Shown one piece after another: positions 16,044 through 25,637 of a DNA stretch of 64,000 bases. The notes beneath the pieces were generated by a model. The model did no database searches. It was not told where the DNA came from and saw nothing but the letters and a program-made list of their open reading frames with translations. Source of the stretch: Parasphingorhabdus cellanae (GTDB lineage Bacteria > Pseudomonadota > Alphaproteobacteria > Sphingomonadales > Sphingomonadaceae). Both the position numbers and the translations under genes were made by a program. The DNA lies in assembly GCF_017498565.1 (NCBI RefSeq), contig NZ_CP071794.1:1116001-1180000 (forward strand), given 5' to 3'. The stretch's first letter is position 1, and each line of letters opens with the position of its first letter.

Positions 16044-18962
16044 TCAATCTTGGCCGACTGCCGAATCATCTGAACTGCCTGCTTTACTAACATCGGTGTT
16101 ACCAGCTTCATAGCCGCGATATTCGATTGGCATATCAAGCGCCTCCAGCTGCGTCTTGATCTTGTCGGCATCGCCAACAATAACCCATGTAAACTTATCG
16201 GGATCAATCGCGCCGGCCATCGCCTTGTTGAGATCATCCGCAGTCAGCGCCTTATAGCGATCGGCCACCATCTCAGCATAGTTGGAGGGTCGCTTGAACA
16301 TGACATCTCCCTGCATTTGACCCAATACCCGGCTCGATTGCTCAAACTGCCCTGGCAATTGGCGGACATTGCCGTTGACCGTGCGTTCCAGTTCGGCCTG
16401 AGTCACGCCATTGTCGCCGAGAAAGCCTTTTACCTGGCTCATAATCGCAGCAACCGCAGGGCCGGTCTGGTTGGTTTGGACGGGCGCGCGCATGATATAG
16501 GGGACATCATGCTCACCGCGCAAAATGCTGTTGCGGGTACCGTAGCTCCAGCCTTTGGTTTCGCGCAGGTCCATATTGATCCGTGACAGGAAATTGCCGC
16601 CCAAAACCTCGTTGGCAGCGTTAAGCGTCAACAGATCGTCCGTTCCTTTGAACGGAAGCACCTGTCCCGCCAGGATCATGGACTGCGGTGAGTTGGCACG
16701 GTGAATAACAACGATTTTACCCTGCGCTTCCGGAATAGCGGCATCGAAATTTTTGGCTGGTGCTGCCGTACCCTTCCCGCCCCATTTACCAAATCGCATT
16801 TCCAGCTTTTCCAGCAGCGCCTGCTGATCAATCTGGCCGACGGCAAAAATGGTCGCATTCTCCGGACGCATCCAGCTTTGATGGAAGTTGACCAGATCAT
16901 TGCGGGTAATAGCGCCAACGGATTGCTTGGTACCATTGCCCGAAAGGCCGCGGCCATAAGGATGGGCATCTCCGAACAGGAGCGGCGGCAGCGCATTGGT
17001 CGCCACGCTGCGCGGGTTGCTCTCTTCGCGGTCGATCGCAGTGAGCTGTTGGACCCGAATACGTTCAATGTCATCTGTCTTGAAAGCCGGATTTTTGACG
17101 ATGTCTGCCATGAGGTCGAGCGATGCATCAAGATTGGGATTGACCGCGCTCAAGTCGACACTTGTACGGTCCCGTCCGCCACCAACGCTGACATTCGCAC
17201 CGAGACGCTCTTGCTGCTCGGCTATTTGTACCGAGGTCAGGCTGGTTGTTCCTTCCTCCATCATCGATGTGACAAAATTATGGAGGCCAATTTTGTCAGC
17301 CGGGTCGGCCGCAGCGCCTGCATCGAATGACAAAGTGACACGTGTCATTGGTACAGCATCCCGGCGCGCGAAATAGACTTTAATCCCGTTGGACAAAGTT
17401 GATGTCTCAACGTCCGGAAAATCAACATTGGGGACTTCGCCGACGGGAGGAAGAGAGGACCGATCAACCGGCTGCGCCTGCGTTGCTTCGTCGCCATCTT
17501 GCATATAAAAAGCCGGGCTGGTAAGCGAGCCAGTGCGCGCGCCTTTGCCGGATTTCACTTCCTCATAGGCTTCGCGCTCACCGGGCACAACGCGAATACC
17601 GACAACCGGCCGCGTCAGCCATTTCTTCATCGCCGCTGTCACTGATTCCGGCGTTGCAGAAGCCAGCCGTGCCAGTTCCTTTTTATAATATTCAGGATCA
17701 TCAGAATAAAGCTCACCCTTGGCCAGCGCAGTGGCTTTCCCGCTAAACCCGCCGACCTGTTCAAGTCCAGCGATCCGGGACGCAGCATCACGGGTAGCCA
17801 CCCGCTGTACCTCGTCTTCGGTAGGGCCGTTTTGAATATAGTCAGCGATAATATCGTCTAGCCGTTTGGCCACCACATCCGCATCTTCACCCGGCTTCAC
17901 ATCCGCCTGAATTTGCACCAGGCTGCCATGAACGAAAGGCAGCACAAAGGCGGAAACCGCGACCGCATTTTTCTCTTCACGCACCATGATATTATCGAGC
18001 CGCGAACTTGCCAGACCGCCGAGCACCGCCATGCCTACGTCCAGCGGTGTGTAATCCGGATCGTTGAGCCCCGGCACCACCCAGTTGCGATAGATACGGG
18101 TCGTCGCGACCTTATCTTTCATCACGTCGAATACCGGCGCATCCAAAGTCGGCAACTCCGGATTTAGCTCTGGGATGGGTTTGCCTTTGGGAATGGCGCC
18201 AAACCATTTCTCAACGAGCGGCTTGGCGGCCGCGGCATCAATATCACCGGCCAACACCAAAATGGCATTGTTCGGGCCATAATGATCAATAAACCACTGC
18301 TTCATATCATCCAGCGAAGCGGCTTCCAAATCTTCGAGCGACCCGATGGTGCTATGGCCATAAGGATGGCCTTCTCCCGGAAACAGCAATTCCGTCTGGC
18401 GATAACTCACCAGACCATAAGGCTGGTTATCACCCTGACGCTTTTCATTGGACACAACGCCAATCTGATTATCCAGCTTTTCCTGTGTGACCGCGCCGAG
18501 CAAATAGCCCATGCGATCACTTTCCAGGAACAGCGCGACTTCCAAGGCGGATTTCGGCACGGTCTGGAAATAATTGGTCCGGTCGAGCCAAGTGGTACCG
18601 TTTAAATCGGTCGCACCGATCTGACGCAGCGGCTCAAAATAATCGCCCGGTGCGTTTTCCGACCCGTTGAACATGATATGTTCGAACAAATGGGCATAGC
18701 CGGTCTTACCTTTGGGTTCGTTCGCAGATCCAACACCATACCAGATCGACACGGCAACAATCGGCGCCTTGCGGTCCGTATGCACCAACACTTTCAAACC
18801 ATTATCAAGAGTGAAGCGCTCATAGGGAATATCGACGGCATCGACCAGTTCGCTGACTGGTGCGGGTTTGGCCATTTTATGGTCATCGGCAAGAGCCGGG
18901 GCCGCAAAGCTGAGGGCGGTGGAGGTAAGCGCAATGGCGATCGTACGGGAAAAACGTGACAT
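16044..18962 (-). CDS. secreted M16-family zinc metallopeptidase (pitrilysin-like, two-domain)
   Basis: A 972-residue exported protein with a signal peptide (about residues 1-25, APALA-D). The inverted zinc motif HxxEH is HLFEH at residues 91-95, and the third ligand is Glu173 in VVSNEKRQ, so the first half is catalytic. The second half (from about residue 510) is a second M16 repeat without HxxEH, as usual for the non-catalytic clamp half of the chamber. Substrates of M16 enzymes are short peptides. Sphingomonads commonly carry such a double-length periplasmic form. Confidence 0.94.
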   Translation of the reverse strand: MSRFSRTIAIALTSTALSFAAPALADDHKMAKPAPVSELVDAVDIPYERFTLDNGLKVLVHTDRKAPIVAVSIWYGVGSANEPKGKTGYAHLFEHIMFNGSENAPGDYFEPLRQIGATDLNGTTWLDRTNYFQTVPKSALEVALFLESDRMGYLLGAVTQEKLDNQIGVVSNEKRQGDNQPYGLVSYRQTELLFPGEGHPYGHSTIGSLEDLEAASLDDMKQWFIDHYGPNNAILVLAGDIDAAAAKPLVEKWFGAIPKGKPIPELNPELPTLDAPVFDVMKDKVATTRIYRNWVVPGLNDPDYTPLDVGMAVLGGLASSRLDNIMVREEKNAVAVSAFVLPFVHGSLVQIQADVKPGEDADVVAKRLDDIIADYIQNGPTEDEVQRVATRDAASRIAGLEQVGGFSGKATALAKGELYSDDPEYYKKELARLASATPESVTAAMKKWLTRPVVGIRVVPGEREAYEEVKSGKGARTGSLTSPAFYMQDGDEATQAQPVDRSSLPPVGEVPNVDFPDVETSTLSNGIKVYFARRDAVPMTRVTLSFDAGAAADPADKIGLHNFVTSMMEEGTTSLTSVQIAEQQERLGANVSVGGGRDRTSVDLSAVNPNLDASLDLMADIVKNPAFKTDDIERIRVQQLTAIDREESNPRSVATNALPPLLFGDAHPYGRGLSGNGTKQSVGAITRNDLVNFHQSWMRPENATIFAVGQIDQQALLEKLEMRFGKWGGKGTAAPAKNFDAAIPEAQGKIVVIHRANSPQSMILAGQVLPFKGTDDLLTLNAANEVLGGNFLSRINMDLRETKGWSYGTRNSILRGEHDVPYIMRAPVQTNQTGPAVAAIMSQVKGFLGDNGVTQAELERTVNGNVRQLPGQFEQSSRVLGQMQGDVMFKRPSNYAEMVADRYKALTADDLNKAMAGAIDPDKFTWVIVGDADKIKTQLEALDMPIEYRGYEAGNTDVSKAGSSDDSAVGQD

Positions 18963-19095
18963 CCGGAAATCCTCTTCAATATATTGTATATATGGAAACT
19001 ACTATGAGCATGCGGACTTGTCGCGCAAGCCCTGTCTGATCTTCGACAAACGACCGACTAGTGTCGACCAACAACAACGCGATAGGAAACCAAGC

Positions 19096-19722
19096 TTATT
19101 TCTTTTTCCAGCCCCAGAACAGGTGACAAGGCAATATGTTCCAAACAGAATAGCCATTATCGATGCGATCAAAATGCGGCGTCATGAAATCGCGCGCGCG
19201 TTTGACAAATTGATAAACCAGAAAAGCACCGCCGGGACGCAGCGCTTCGTGGGTTTCCTTTGCTATTTTTGGTCCTAGCTGATTGGGTAAGGTGGAAAAT
19301 GGCAGACCAGACAGGATATAATCAGCTTTTTCATGGCCCAGATCGCTGATAATCTGCTGCACATCGGCGGCCGAGCCATGAATGGGATAAAAGCGGCTGT
19401 CACGGATGCTTTTGCTGAGATAGTCGATAAAGTCGGGGTTGAGATCGATGACGATCAAGGTCGCATCAGGCTTCATGCGTTCAAGCACCGGCCGACAAAA
19501 TGTGCCGATGCCCGGACCATATTCAACGAACAGATTGCATTCATCCCATTTTACCGGCTCCAGCATCTTTTTGACAGTTGTGGCCGACGAAGGAATAATC
19601 GAGCCGACCATCACTGGATGCTTCAAAAAGCCTTTGAAGAACACACCCCACGCACCAAATGCCCGAGCCGCGCGTAGCTTGATTCGGCCCCATAATGGCG
19701 CTTTTGCAATGCTGTTGGTCAA
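19096..19722 (-). CDS. PmtA-like phospholipid N-methyltransferase / SAM methyltransferase
   Basis: A 208-residue class I methyltransferase. After an amphipathic N-terminal region (WGVFFKGFLKHPVMVGSIIPSS) comes motif I VEYGPGIGTFCRPVL. DLNPDFIDYL follows, then LSGLPFSTLP, which is typical of Rhodobacter-type PmtA and related rRNA-dimethylase-like enzymes. Such enzymes methylate phosphatidylethanolamine toward phosphatidylcholine. The substrate is inferred from resemblance only; a general SAM methyltransferase remains possible. The gene stands alone upstream of the M16 peptidase. Confidence 0.75.
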   Translation of the reverse strand: MTNSIAKAPLWGRIKLRAARAFGAWGVFFKGFLKHPVMVGSIIPSSATTVKKMLEPVKWDECNLFVEYGPGIGTFCRPVLERMKPDATLIVIDLNPDFIDYLSKSIRDSRFYPIHGSAADVQQIISDLGHEKADYILSGLPFSTLPNQLGPKIAKETHEALRPGGAFLVYQFVKRARDFMTPHFDRIDNGYSVWNILPCHLFWGWKKK

Positions 19723-19826
19723 TCAAAATCTCCTAGTCTTATTCTACTGTCTTATTAAGCCATAGCAGTGTCATATTCAAACATCTTCGCGCTTGTCCGG
19801 GGCGATGAGAGGTTTAAAAGAGCGAT

Positions 19827-20192
19827 ATGGACTTGCATCCCTCAGGCAATATTGCCGTTATCTTTTGCGCTCAGCGCACGCGGACCGATGATGAAGCTTA
19901 TACGGCCGCAGCAGAAATCATGAGCAATCTGGCCGCGCAGCAATCTGGATATCTTGGACAGGATAGCAGCCGCTCAGAAGACGGGCTGGGGATTACGGTC
20001 AGCTATTGGAAAGATGACGAAGCCGCAAAGGCCTGGCGGGATCATCCGGTTCACTCTGCCATCCGCGAGCAAGGCCGCGGCAAATGGTATGAAAGCTACA
20101 CACTCCACGTGGCAAAAATAGAACGTAGTTATTCTTGGCAAAAAACCAAGGATAGTGAAAAATCTGGGATTGGAAAAAATAGCGTGCCATAG
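19827..20192 (+). CDS. antibiotic biosynthesis monooxygenase (ABM) fold protein
   Basis: A 121-residue dimeric ferredoxin-like fold protein. The core NIAVIFCAQRTRTDDEAYTAAAEIM, then GYLGQDSSRSEDGLGITVSYWKDDEAAKAWRDHPVH, matches the ABM superfamily, including the YW-containing strand and the His after AKAW. The C-terminal 20 residues are a polar tail. The gene ends eight bases before the MFS transporter start and is probably co-transcribed with it. The family covers heme degradation and small-molecule oxygenation; the substrate is unknown. Confidence 0.8.
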   Translation: MDLHPSGNIAVIFCAQRTRTDDEAYTAAAEIMSNLAAQQSGYLGQDSSRSEDGLGITVSYWKDDEAAKAWRDHPVHSAIREQGRGKWYESYTLHVAKIERSYSWQKTKDSEKSGIGKNSVP

Positions 20193-20200
20193 GGTTTCGC

Positions 20201-21559
20201 ATGGCTGATTCTCCCGCACCGCATATTGCCGCCAAGAAGCAAAAGCCTATCGACAGCACCCGCATGACCGTATTGTTTGCGGTCATGCTTGTAACAGCCT
20301 CTGGCAACACGGCGATGCAATCTATTTTACCGACCATTGGCACGCAGCTTAAAATACCTGATTTCTGGGTCAGCGCAGCGTTTAGCTGGTCAGCATTGCT
20401 ATGGGTTTACACCGCGCCCAAATGGGCCCGTATGTCAGACCATCGCGGACGCAAAGCGTTGATGCGACTAGGGATGATTGGCTTTACGGCATCCATGGCC
20501 TTAGCCGGTCTGGCGCTCTTTCTGGGGCTGCTCGGCTGGTATAGCGCGCTGTGGACCTTCATATTATTTGCCATATTCAGAAGCCTTTATGGCGGTTTGG
20601 GCTCTGCTGCACCGCCAGCGGTTCAGGCCTATGTTGCTGCTCGTACGCCGCGTGCGGATCGGACCAAAGCACTGTCACTTATCTCGTCATCCTTTGGGCT
20701 GGGAACAATTGTCGGTCCGGCAATTGCACCATTGTTGATCTTGCCAGTGCTTGGGCTGTCCAGCCCGATGTTCGCGTTTGCGATTATCGGGATCGCGGTG
20801 ATGATCGCGCTAGCGCTCAAACTGCCTAATGACGATCCGGGATTTGAAGCGCGCGGTGTTGTGACTTCAGAACCCTATAGTGCCGCGCCGTCCGCCGGCA
20901 GCCTGAAAGATGACGGCCATGAAGACCGGCCAGTTGGAAAGCCATCCGAAGACAGCCTGCCGCCGCGGCTGCGTTGGGGCGACAAACGGATAAAACCATG
21001 GCTGATTACCGGGATCATGGGCGGTAACGCCCATGCCGTGATATTGGGCGTGATCGGCTTTCTGGTGCTCGACCGGCTGGGTTTGAGAAATGATCCAGAG
21101 ACGGCCATCGAGATGACGGGAATTGTTCTGATGTCTGGTGCTGCGGCGACCTTGCTCGCGCAATGGGGCTTAATACCTTTGCTACAAATGGGGCCGCGGT
21201 CTTCCGTATTATGGGGCATGTTGCTTGCCGCTATCGGCTGTCTCATCATCGGCGTATCGGGTGATCTTTATGGCATCATCATTGGCTTTGCGGTCAGTTC
21301 CCTCGGCTTTGGTTTGTTCCGCCCCGGCTTTACCGCAGGAGCCTCGCTAGCCGTGGACCGGTCCGAACAAAACGGGGTCGCGGGTATAGTCGCGTCGGTC
21401 AACGGCATGGCGTTCATCGCCTCACCGGCATTGGGCGTATTGCTCTACACCTATGTCAGCGCGCTACCGTTCTGGATCGCCGTGACTATGTGTCTGTTCA
21501 TCTTCGGCTGGGGCCTCAAAACCTTGAAGTTAGATGAGGCAGCCAGTTTAGACCGTTAG
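20201..21559 (+). CDS. MFS transporter
   Basis: A 452-residue protein with 12 predicted membrane segments in two six-helix halves separated by a charged cytoplasmic loop (about residues 210-260). The loop 2-3 motif is WARMSDHRGRKALM, the MFS motif A. The N-terminal cytoplasmic part is about 25 residues long. The fold resembles drug:proton antiporters, but the substrate cannot be read. There is no evident Shine-Dalgarno; translation may be coupled to the ABM gene eight bases upstream. Its stop overlaps the convergent CDC48 gene end by four bases. Confidence 0.9.
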   Translation: MADSPAPHIAAKKQKPIDSTRMTVLFAVMLVTASGNTAMQSILPTIGTQLKIPDFWVSAAFSWSALLWVYTAPKWARMSDHRGRKALMRLGMIGFTASMALAGLALFLGLLGWYSALWTFILFAIFRSLYGGLGSAAPPAVQAYVAARTPRADRTKALSLISSSFGLGTIVGPAIAPLLILPVLGLSSPMFAFAIIGIAVMIALALKLPNDDPGFEARGVVTSEPYSAAPSAGSLKDDGHEDRPVGKPSEDSLPPRLRWGDKRIKPWLITGIMGGNAHAVILGVIGFLVLDRLGLRNDPETAIEMTGIVLMSGAAATLLAQWGLIPLLQMGPRSSVLWGMLLAAIGCLIIGVSGDLYGIIIGFAVSSLGFGLFRPGFTAGASLAVDRSEQNGVAGIVASVNGMAFIASPALGVLLYTYVSALPFWIAVTMCLFIFGWGLKTLKLDEAASLDR

Positions 21560-23889
21560 AATTCATGCTTGCTGTCGTTCACCGGCGTCAACATTCCGGG
21601 AGAAACGAAACCAATTGGTTCGGCCCGCATTGCATTTTGTTTCAGCTTAGCCTCCATTTTGGAATATTCTTCCTCCATCTCTGGCGTCACCGAGGCACGG
21701 CTTTCTTTCAACGCTTTCTCGAAATGCTTCATCGACACCGTCTCGACCAGTCCGCCATGTTCGCGCAAGGCATAGAGCCCGGCGCGGCGCACCAGATCTT
21801 CCAGATCAGCGCCGGAATAGCGTTCCGCCCGTTCCGCGATATCGTCAAGGTCGACATCCTTGGCGATCGGCATTTTGGACGTGTGAATAGCGAGTATGCG
21901 GCGGCGACCGTCTTTTTCCGGAACCGGCACATAGACAAGCTCATCAAAACGGCCAGGTCGCAACAAGGCCGGATCGACCAGACCGGGGCGGTTGGTGGCC
22001 CCGATCAATATGACCGACTGCATTTCTTCCAGCCCATCCATCTCGGCAAGGATCGTATTCACCACGCGCTCAGTCACTTGCGGTTCGCCCACACCGCGAC
22101 CACGCGCCGGGACCAGACTGTCAATCTCGTCGATGAACAAGACCGTAGGCGCGACCTGCCGCGCCCGCGCAAAGAGCCGTGCAATTTGTTGCTCGCTCTC
22201 GCCATACCATTTGGACAGTAAATCGCTGGATTTGGTAGCAATGAAATTGGCTTCCGCTTCCCGCGCAACGGCTTTGGCGAGCAAAGTCTTGCCCGTACCT
22301 GGCGGTCCATAGAGCAGAAAGCCCTTCGCTGGACGGATACCCAATTTGGCGAACGCCTCAGGGCTTTTCATTGGTAGCTCAATGCCCTCTTTCAAACGCA
22401 TTTGCGCGTCATCCAGCCCGCCAATATCTTCCCAGCGCACATCGGGCGCCTGCACCATCACCTCACGCATCGCGGACGGTTGCACGCGTTTGAGCGCCTC
22501 GACAAAATCATCGCGGCGCACCACCAATTCTTCCAGTACTTCGGGCGGTACGGTTTCCGATTCCAGATCAAGCTTTGGCATGATCCGGCGAACCGCTTCA
22601 ATCGCGGCCTCGCGCGTCAAGGCCGCCAGATCAGCGCCGACAAAGCCATAGGTTGTTCGCGCCAACTCGGTTAAATCGACCGCTGGTTCCAAAGGCATGC
22701 CGCGGGTATGGATTCCCAATATTTCCTTGCGGCCACGCAAGTCGGGCACACCGACAATGATTTCGCGGTCAAAGCGGCCCGGACGGCGCAGCGCCTCATC
22801 AATCGCCTCGGGGCGGTTGGTGGCCGCGATCACGACCAGATTGAGGCGCGATTCCAGCCCGTCCATCAAGGTCAGCAATTGCGCTACGAGCCGCTTCTCA
22901 GTCTCCCCCTGAACCTCACCACGCTTGGGTGCGATGGAATCGATCTCATCGATAAAAAGGATGGACGGTGCGGCCTTGGTTGCCGCTTCAAACACTTCCC
23001 GCAGCTTTTTCTCGGACTCTCCGTAAGCGGATCCCATAATTTCGGGCCCATTGATCAGAAAGAATTCCGCATCACTTTCATTGGCCACCGCCCGCGCCAA
23101 CCGCGTCTTGCCGGTACCTGGAGGACCATGGAGTAACACCCCGCGCGGCGGATCAACGCCCAAGCGGGTAAATAATTGTGGGTAACGCAAAGGCAGCTCA
23201 ACCATTTCACGCAACTGATCAATGGTTTCATGCAGACCACCAATGTCATCATAAGTCACATCTGCCCGGCGATGCTCAGTTGACTCTTCATATTCGGGGC
23301 GAAGTTCAACTTCAGTATTCTCGTCGATATGGACAAAGCCTTTCGGCGCCGTCGAGACCACCATCAAACGGATTTGGGTTAATGAAAAAGCCGGTGCTGC
23401 TAGCATCTGCTGCAGCTGTGGCGGCATGTCATTGCGGTCCACCTGCTGTTGCCCGTGGGTCGCAACAAAATCGCCCGCATTTAAGGGACGCCCCATGAAG
23501 CTGCGTTTCAGACCCGCGCCGCTGCCATGCAAGCGCAAGTCTTTCTGAGCTGGTGCAAAGACGACTTTCTTCGCCGCTTTGGATTCAACCTTGCGAATTT
23601 CGACAAAATCGCCGGAACCGACACCGGCATTGGCGCGCTGCAAACCGTCAAGTCGGACAAAATCAAGCCCTTCGTCTTCTGGATAAGGCAATACGGCACG
23701 CGCAGGTGTTGCCTGCTTCCCACATATCTCTACAACATCGCCCTCCATCAAACCCAATTTGCCGAGATTGTCCCGTGACAAGCGAGCAAGTCCACGGCCA
23801 CTATCTTCTGGCCGGGCATTCGCGACTTGCAATTTTATCATTTTGGAATTGGATTTGGGTTTTTTATCATCGGATTTGGGATCAGACAT
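21556..23889 (-). CDS. CDC48/VCP-type double AAA+ ATPase
   Basis: A 777-residue protein with the layout of archaeal/eukaryotic Cdc48 (p97). An N-terminal double-psi-barrel domain (about residues 15-200) is followed by two AAA modules. D1 has Walker A GPPGTGKT at 255-262 and Walker B ILFIDEID. D2 has Walker A at 528-535, VLFIDEID, and the ATNRPGLVDPALLRPGRFD second region of homology. These hexamers unfold or extract proteins. The C-terminal HbYX proteasome-docking motif is absent (it ends SKHEF). The ATG at 23889 was chosen because it begins at the low-complexity Lys/Asp tail expected before the N domain. Confidence 0.93.
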   Translation of the reverse strand: MSDPKSDDKKPKSNSKMIKLQVANARPEDSGRGLARLSRDNLGKLGLMEGDVVEICGKQATPARAVLPYPEDEGLDFVRLDGLQRANAGVGSGDFVEIRKVESKAAKKVVFAPAQKDLRLHGSGAGLKRSFMGRPLNAGDFVATHGQQQVDRNDMPPQLQQMLAAPAFSLTQIRLMVVSTAPKGFVHIDENTEVELRPEYEESTEHRRADVTYDDIGGLHETIDQLREMVELPLRYPQLFTRLGVDPPRGVLLHGPPGTGKTRLARAVANESDAEFFLINGPEIMGSAYGESEKKLREVFEAATKAAPSILFIDEIDSIAPKRGEVQGETEKRLVAQLLTLMDGLESRLNLVVIAATNRPEAIDEALRRPGRFDREIIVGVPDLRGRKEILGIHTRGMPLEPAVDLTELARTTYGFVGADLAALTREAAIEAVRRIMPKLDLESETVPPEVLEELVVRRDDFVEALKRVQPSAMREVMVQAPDVRWEDIGGLDDAQMRLKEGIELPMKSPEAFAKLGIRPAKGFLLYGPPGTGKTLLAKAVAREAEANFIATKSSDLLSKWYGESEQQIARLFARARQVAPTVLFIDEIDSLVPARGRGVGEPQVTERVVNTILAEMDGLEEMQSVILIGATNRPGLVDPALLRPGRFDELVYVPVPEKDGRRRILAIHTSKMPIAKDVDLDDIAERAERYSGADLEDLVRRAGLYALREHGGLVETVSMKHFEKALKESRASVTPEMEEEYSKMEAKLKQNAMRAEPIGFVSPGMLTPVNDSKHEF

Positions 23890-23998
23890 TGGGGGGATAA
23901 ACTCCTGCCGCTTTATTGTTTCCAACAAGATAGGGAGGCGTCCGCCATTATGCGACCCCGAATTTTCCAAGGAAGATAAGGAGAGCCGGATTTCGGGC

Positions 23999-24029
23999 AA
24001 AAAAAAGGCCAATCCCGAAGGACTGGCCT
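23999..24029 (-). terminator. orphan intrinsic terminator with UUCG loop, minus strand
   Basis: Read on the minus strand, a 10-base stem (one G-U pair) closes a UUCG tetraloop and is followed by eight U. It lies upstream of the CDC48 gene and downstream of no minus-strand coding gene, so it ends either a small RNA or a leader transcript. Confidence 0.8.
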
Positions 24030-24180
24030 ATAAAAGTTTTTAGGAGAGGATGCCTGAAAGGCGAGTTCTATTTGGGCGAGAATCGATTATGTTGCAAGTG
24101 CGAAAAGAACATTCCCGGTTGCATTATGCGCAATCCATTTGTTCAACTAACGCGGTTATTTAGCCGATCTATTCAGATTT
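24030..24180 (-). ncRNA. candidate small RNA or attenuated leader
   Basis: This non-coding stretch precedes the orphan minus-strand terminator at 23999-24029 in the gap between the divergent CDC48 and lysR genes. On the minus strand the bases just before the hairpin are pyrimidine-rich (gcatcctctcctaaaaa), resembling the anti-Shine-Dalgarno segments of alphaproteobacterial small RNAs. The 5' end is not defined and no clear promoter was found. It could instead be a long leader with attenuation ahead of the CDC48 gene. Confidence 0.35.
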
Positions 24181-24232
24181 AGTGCAGTTTTGCGTTGCAC
24201 AATTCTCAATTACCTCCGATATTGCGCCCACC

Positions 24233-25111
24233 ATGCGACGTCTCCCTCCCCTACGCGCCTTGGAAGCCTTCATCCGTGTCGCCCGACTCGGCTCTTCTAA
24301 AGCTGCCGCCGCCGAATTGGCGCTATCTGCCCCGGCTCTTAGCCGCCGAATCAAATCGCTTGAAGATCATATCGGCAAACCGCTGTTCGAGCGGCGCAAT
24401 CAATCGATGATATTGAACGATGACGGTCAGACGCTTTTGGACGCAGTGGGTCCAGCCATGGAAACTATCGGTGAAGCGGTTGACCAAATGACCGTAAGCG
24501 GTAGCGATTTGCGACTGCGCCTTGGTGTTCTGCCACTATTTGGAGCAACGCGTCTCGTACCACGCTTGCCGGAACTGAGAAAACTTTATCCCAAACTGCA
24601 TATTGATGTAGATACGTCTACCCATGCTGAAAATATGTTGGGTGATGTCATTGATGCCGCGATCATCATTGCCGATCATGTTGACCCCAATCTCTATTCG
24701 GTAAAGCTTGATAGCAACAAGGTTTATGCCATTGCCGCAACAGACCTTGTCAATGGACCCAATGCGATCAAGACACCGGATGATTTGCAAGGTCACAATA
24801 TCCTGATCCATAGTGATATGGCCAAGGCCTTTGATCGCTGGAAAGAAGCAGTGGGCCTGCCGGACTTGGATCCAGCCAGCGTAGACCAAATGAATAGCGG
24901 TCCATTGATGCTCGAAGCAGCCGCGCAAGGACTGGGCGTAGCTATCATGCATGGCGGCCATTTCTCAGACGCAAATGATCCGCGCCTCGCCAGACTGTTC
25001 GATTATGATATTGACAGCCCTTATTCCTATTGGTTCGTCTGCCGTAAACGCGACAAGAAAAACCGTGCTGTTCGGATTTTTCATGACTGGGTCGTAAAAG
25101 CAGGGCTTTAA
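24233..25111 (+). CDS. LysR-family transcriptional regulator (GcvA-like)
   Basis: A 292-residue regulator. The N-terminal winged helix-turn-helix (MRRLPPLRALEAFIRVARLGSS onward, with AAAELALSAPALSRRIKSLE as the recognition region) is of the GcvA/AmpR subgroup. The C-terminal periplasmic-binding-like effector domain runs from about residue 90 to the end. The ATG at 24233 starts the typical N-terminus; an upstream in-frame start would only add a poor extension. It is divergent from the CDC48 gene, and no obvious target operon adjoins it. Confidence 0.9.
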   Translation: MRRLPPLRALEAFIRVARLGSSKAAAAELALSAPALSRRIKSLEDHIGKPLFERRNQSMILNDDGQTLLDAVGPAMETIGEAVDQMTVSGSDLRLRLGVLPLFGATRLVPRLPELRKLYPKLHIDVDTSTHAENMLGDVIDAAIIIADHVDPNLYSVKLDSNKVYAIAATDLVNGPNAIKTPDDLQGHNILIHSDMAKAFDRWKEAVGLPDLDPASVDQMNSGPLMLEAAAQGLGVAIMHGGHFSDANDPRLARLFDYDIDSPYSYWFVCRKRDKKNRAVRIFHDWVVKAGL

Positions 25112-25291
25112 ACGACAAAGCGTGCCGGCTGAGCTGTCGGACTTCCATGACATTGTTCGGATTTTGTGATAGAATAGGAATGTCGTCACGTGTATATTCG
25201 GCAATTATCGCCGTAAAAATAAATATTAGGGAACTATAATATGATTTTTTCGTACTATAAGTACCCATGATAAAAATATTGGAGAAAATGC

Positions 25292-25546
25292 ATGCGTTTC
25301 AAGACTTTGGCTGCTTTATCAGCTCTATCCCTTTCAGTAGCACCGGCTATGGCACAGTCACAAGCGGTCGCTCCCGTAACAAGTGCAAGCGCAGAACGCG
25401 TTTCTGCTACTCAGGAACAAACAAATAATCTGGGCGGTGGTAGCGACACTATTATAGGCGTTCTGGCAGGCGCCATTGCTGTAGGTTTTATTACGCTGAC
25501 GGTAATAAATGATGATGACGACGACGATAATCCAACAAGCCCCTGA
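25292..25546 (+). CDS. small exported protein with one membrane helix and acidic tail
   Basis: An 84-residue protein with a signal peptide (about residues 1-21, AMA-Q), a Ser/Ala/Gln-rich spacer, a single hydrophobic segment (DTIIGVLAGAIAVGFITLTVI) and a C-terminal run of seven Asp after an Asn. Small proteins of this layout are common in sphingomonads and have no known function. The Shine-Dalgarno ggagaaaatgc precedes the ATG. A hairpin terminator follows. The acidic tail could bind divalent cations, but that is speculation. Confidence 0.75.
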   Translation: MRFKTLAALSALSLSVAPAMAQSQAVAPVTSASAERVSATQEQTNNLGGGSDTIIGVLAGAIAVGFITLTVINDDDDDDNPTSP

Positions 25547-25594
25547 CAGAAGTGAAAGCTGATTTCGCTTTAACACCCGCGAGAACCACTCAAG

Positions 25595-25622
25595 ATCAGG
25601 CCCTATTTCAGGGCCTGATTTG
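25595..25622 (+). terminator. hairpin terminator after the small exported protein
   Basis: A 10-base perfect stem (atcaggccct / agggcctgat) with a five-base loop and a short T-run, 48 bases after the stop codon. The Mur ligase gene converges on it from the other side. Confidence 0.65.
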
Positions 25623-25637
25623 CGTTTAGCGTTCATC

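Noticed and set aside
24110..24140. Imperfect palindrome ggttgcattatgcgcaatcc upstream of lysR
   Set aside because: It could be a LysR T-N11-A site, but the match is too loose to claim.
25253..25265. Short palindrome gtactataagtac upstream of the small exported protein
   Set aside because: It is short, in AT-rich DNA, and matches no regulator that I know.
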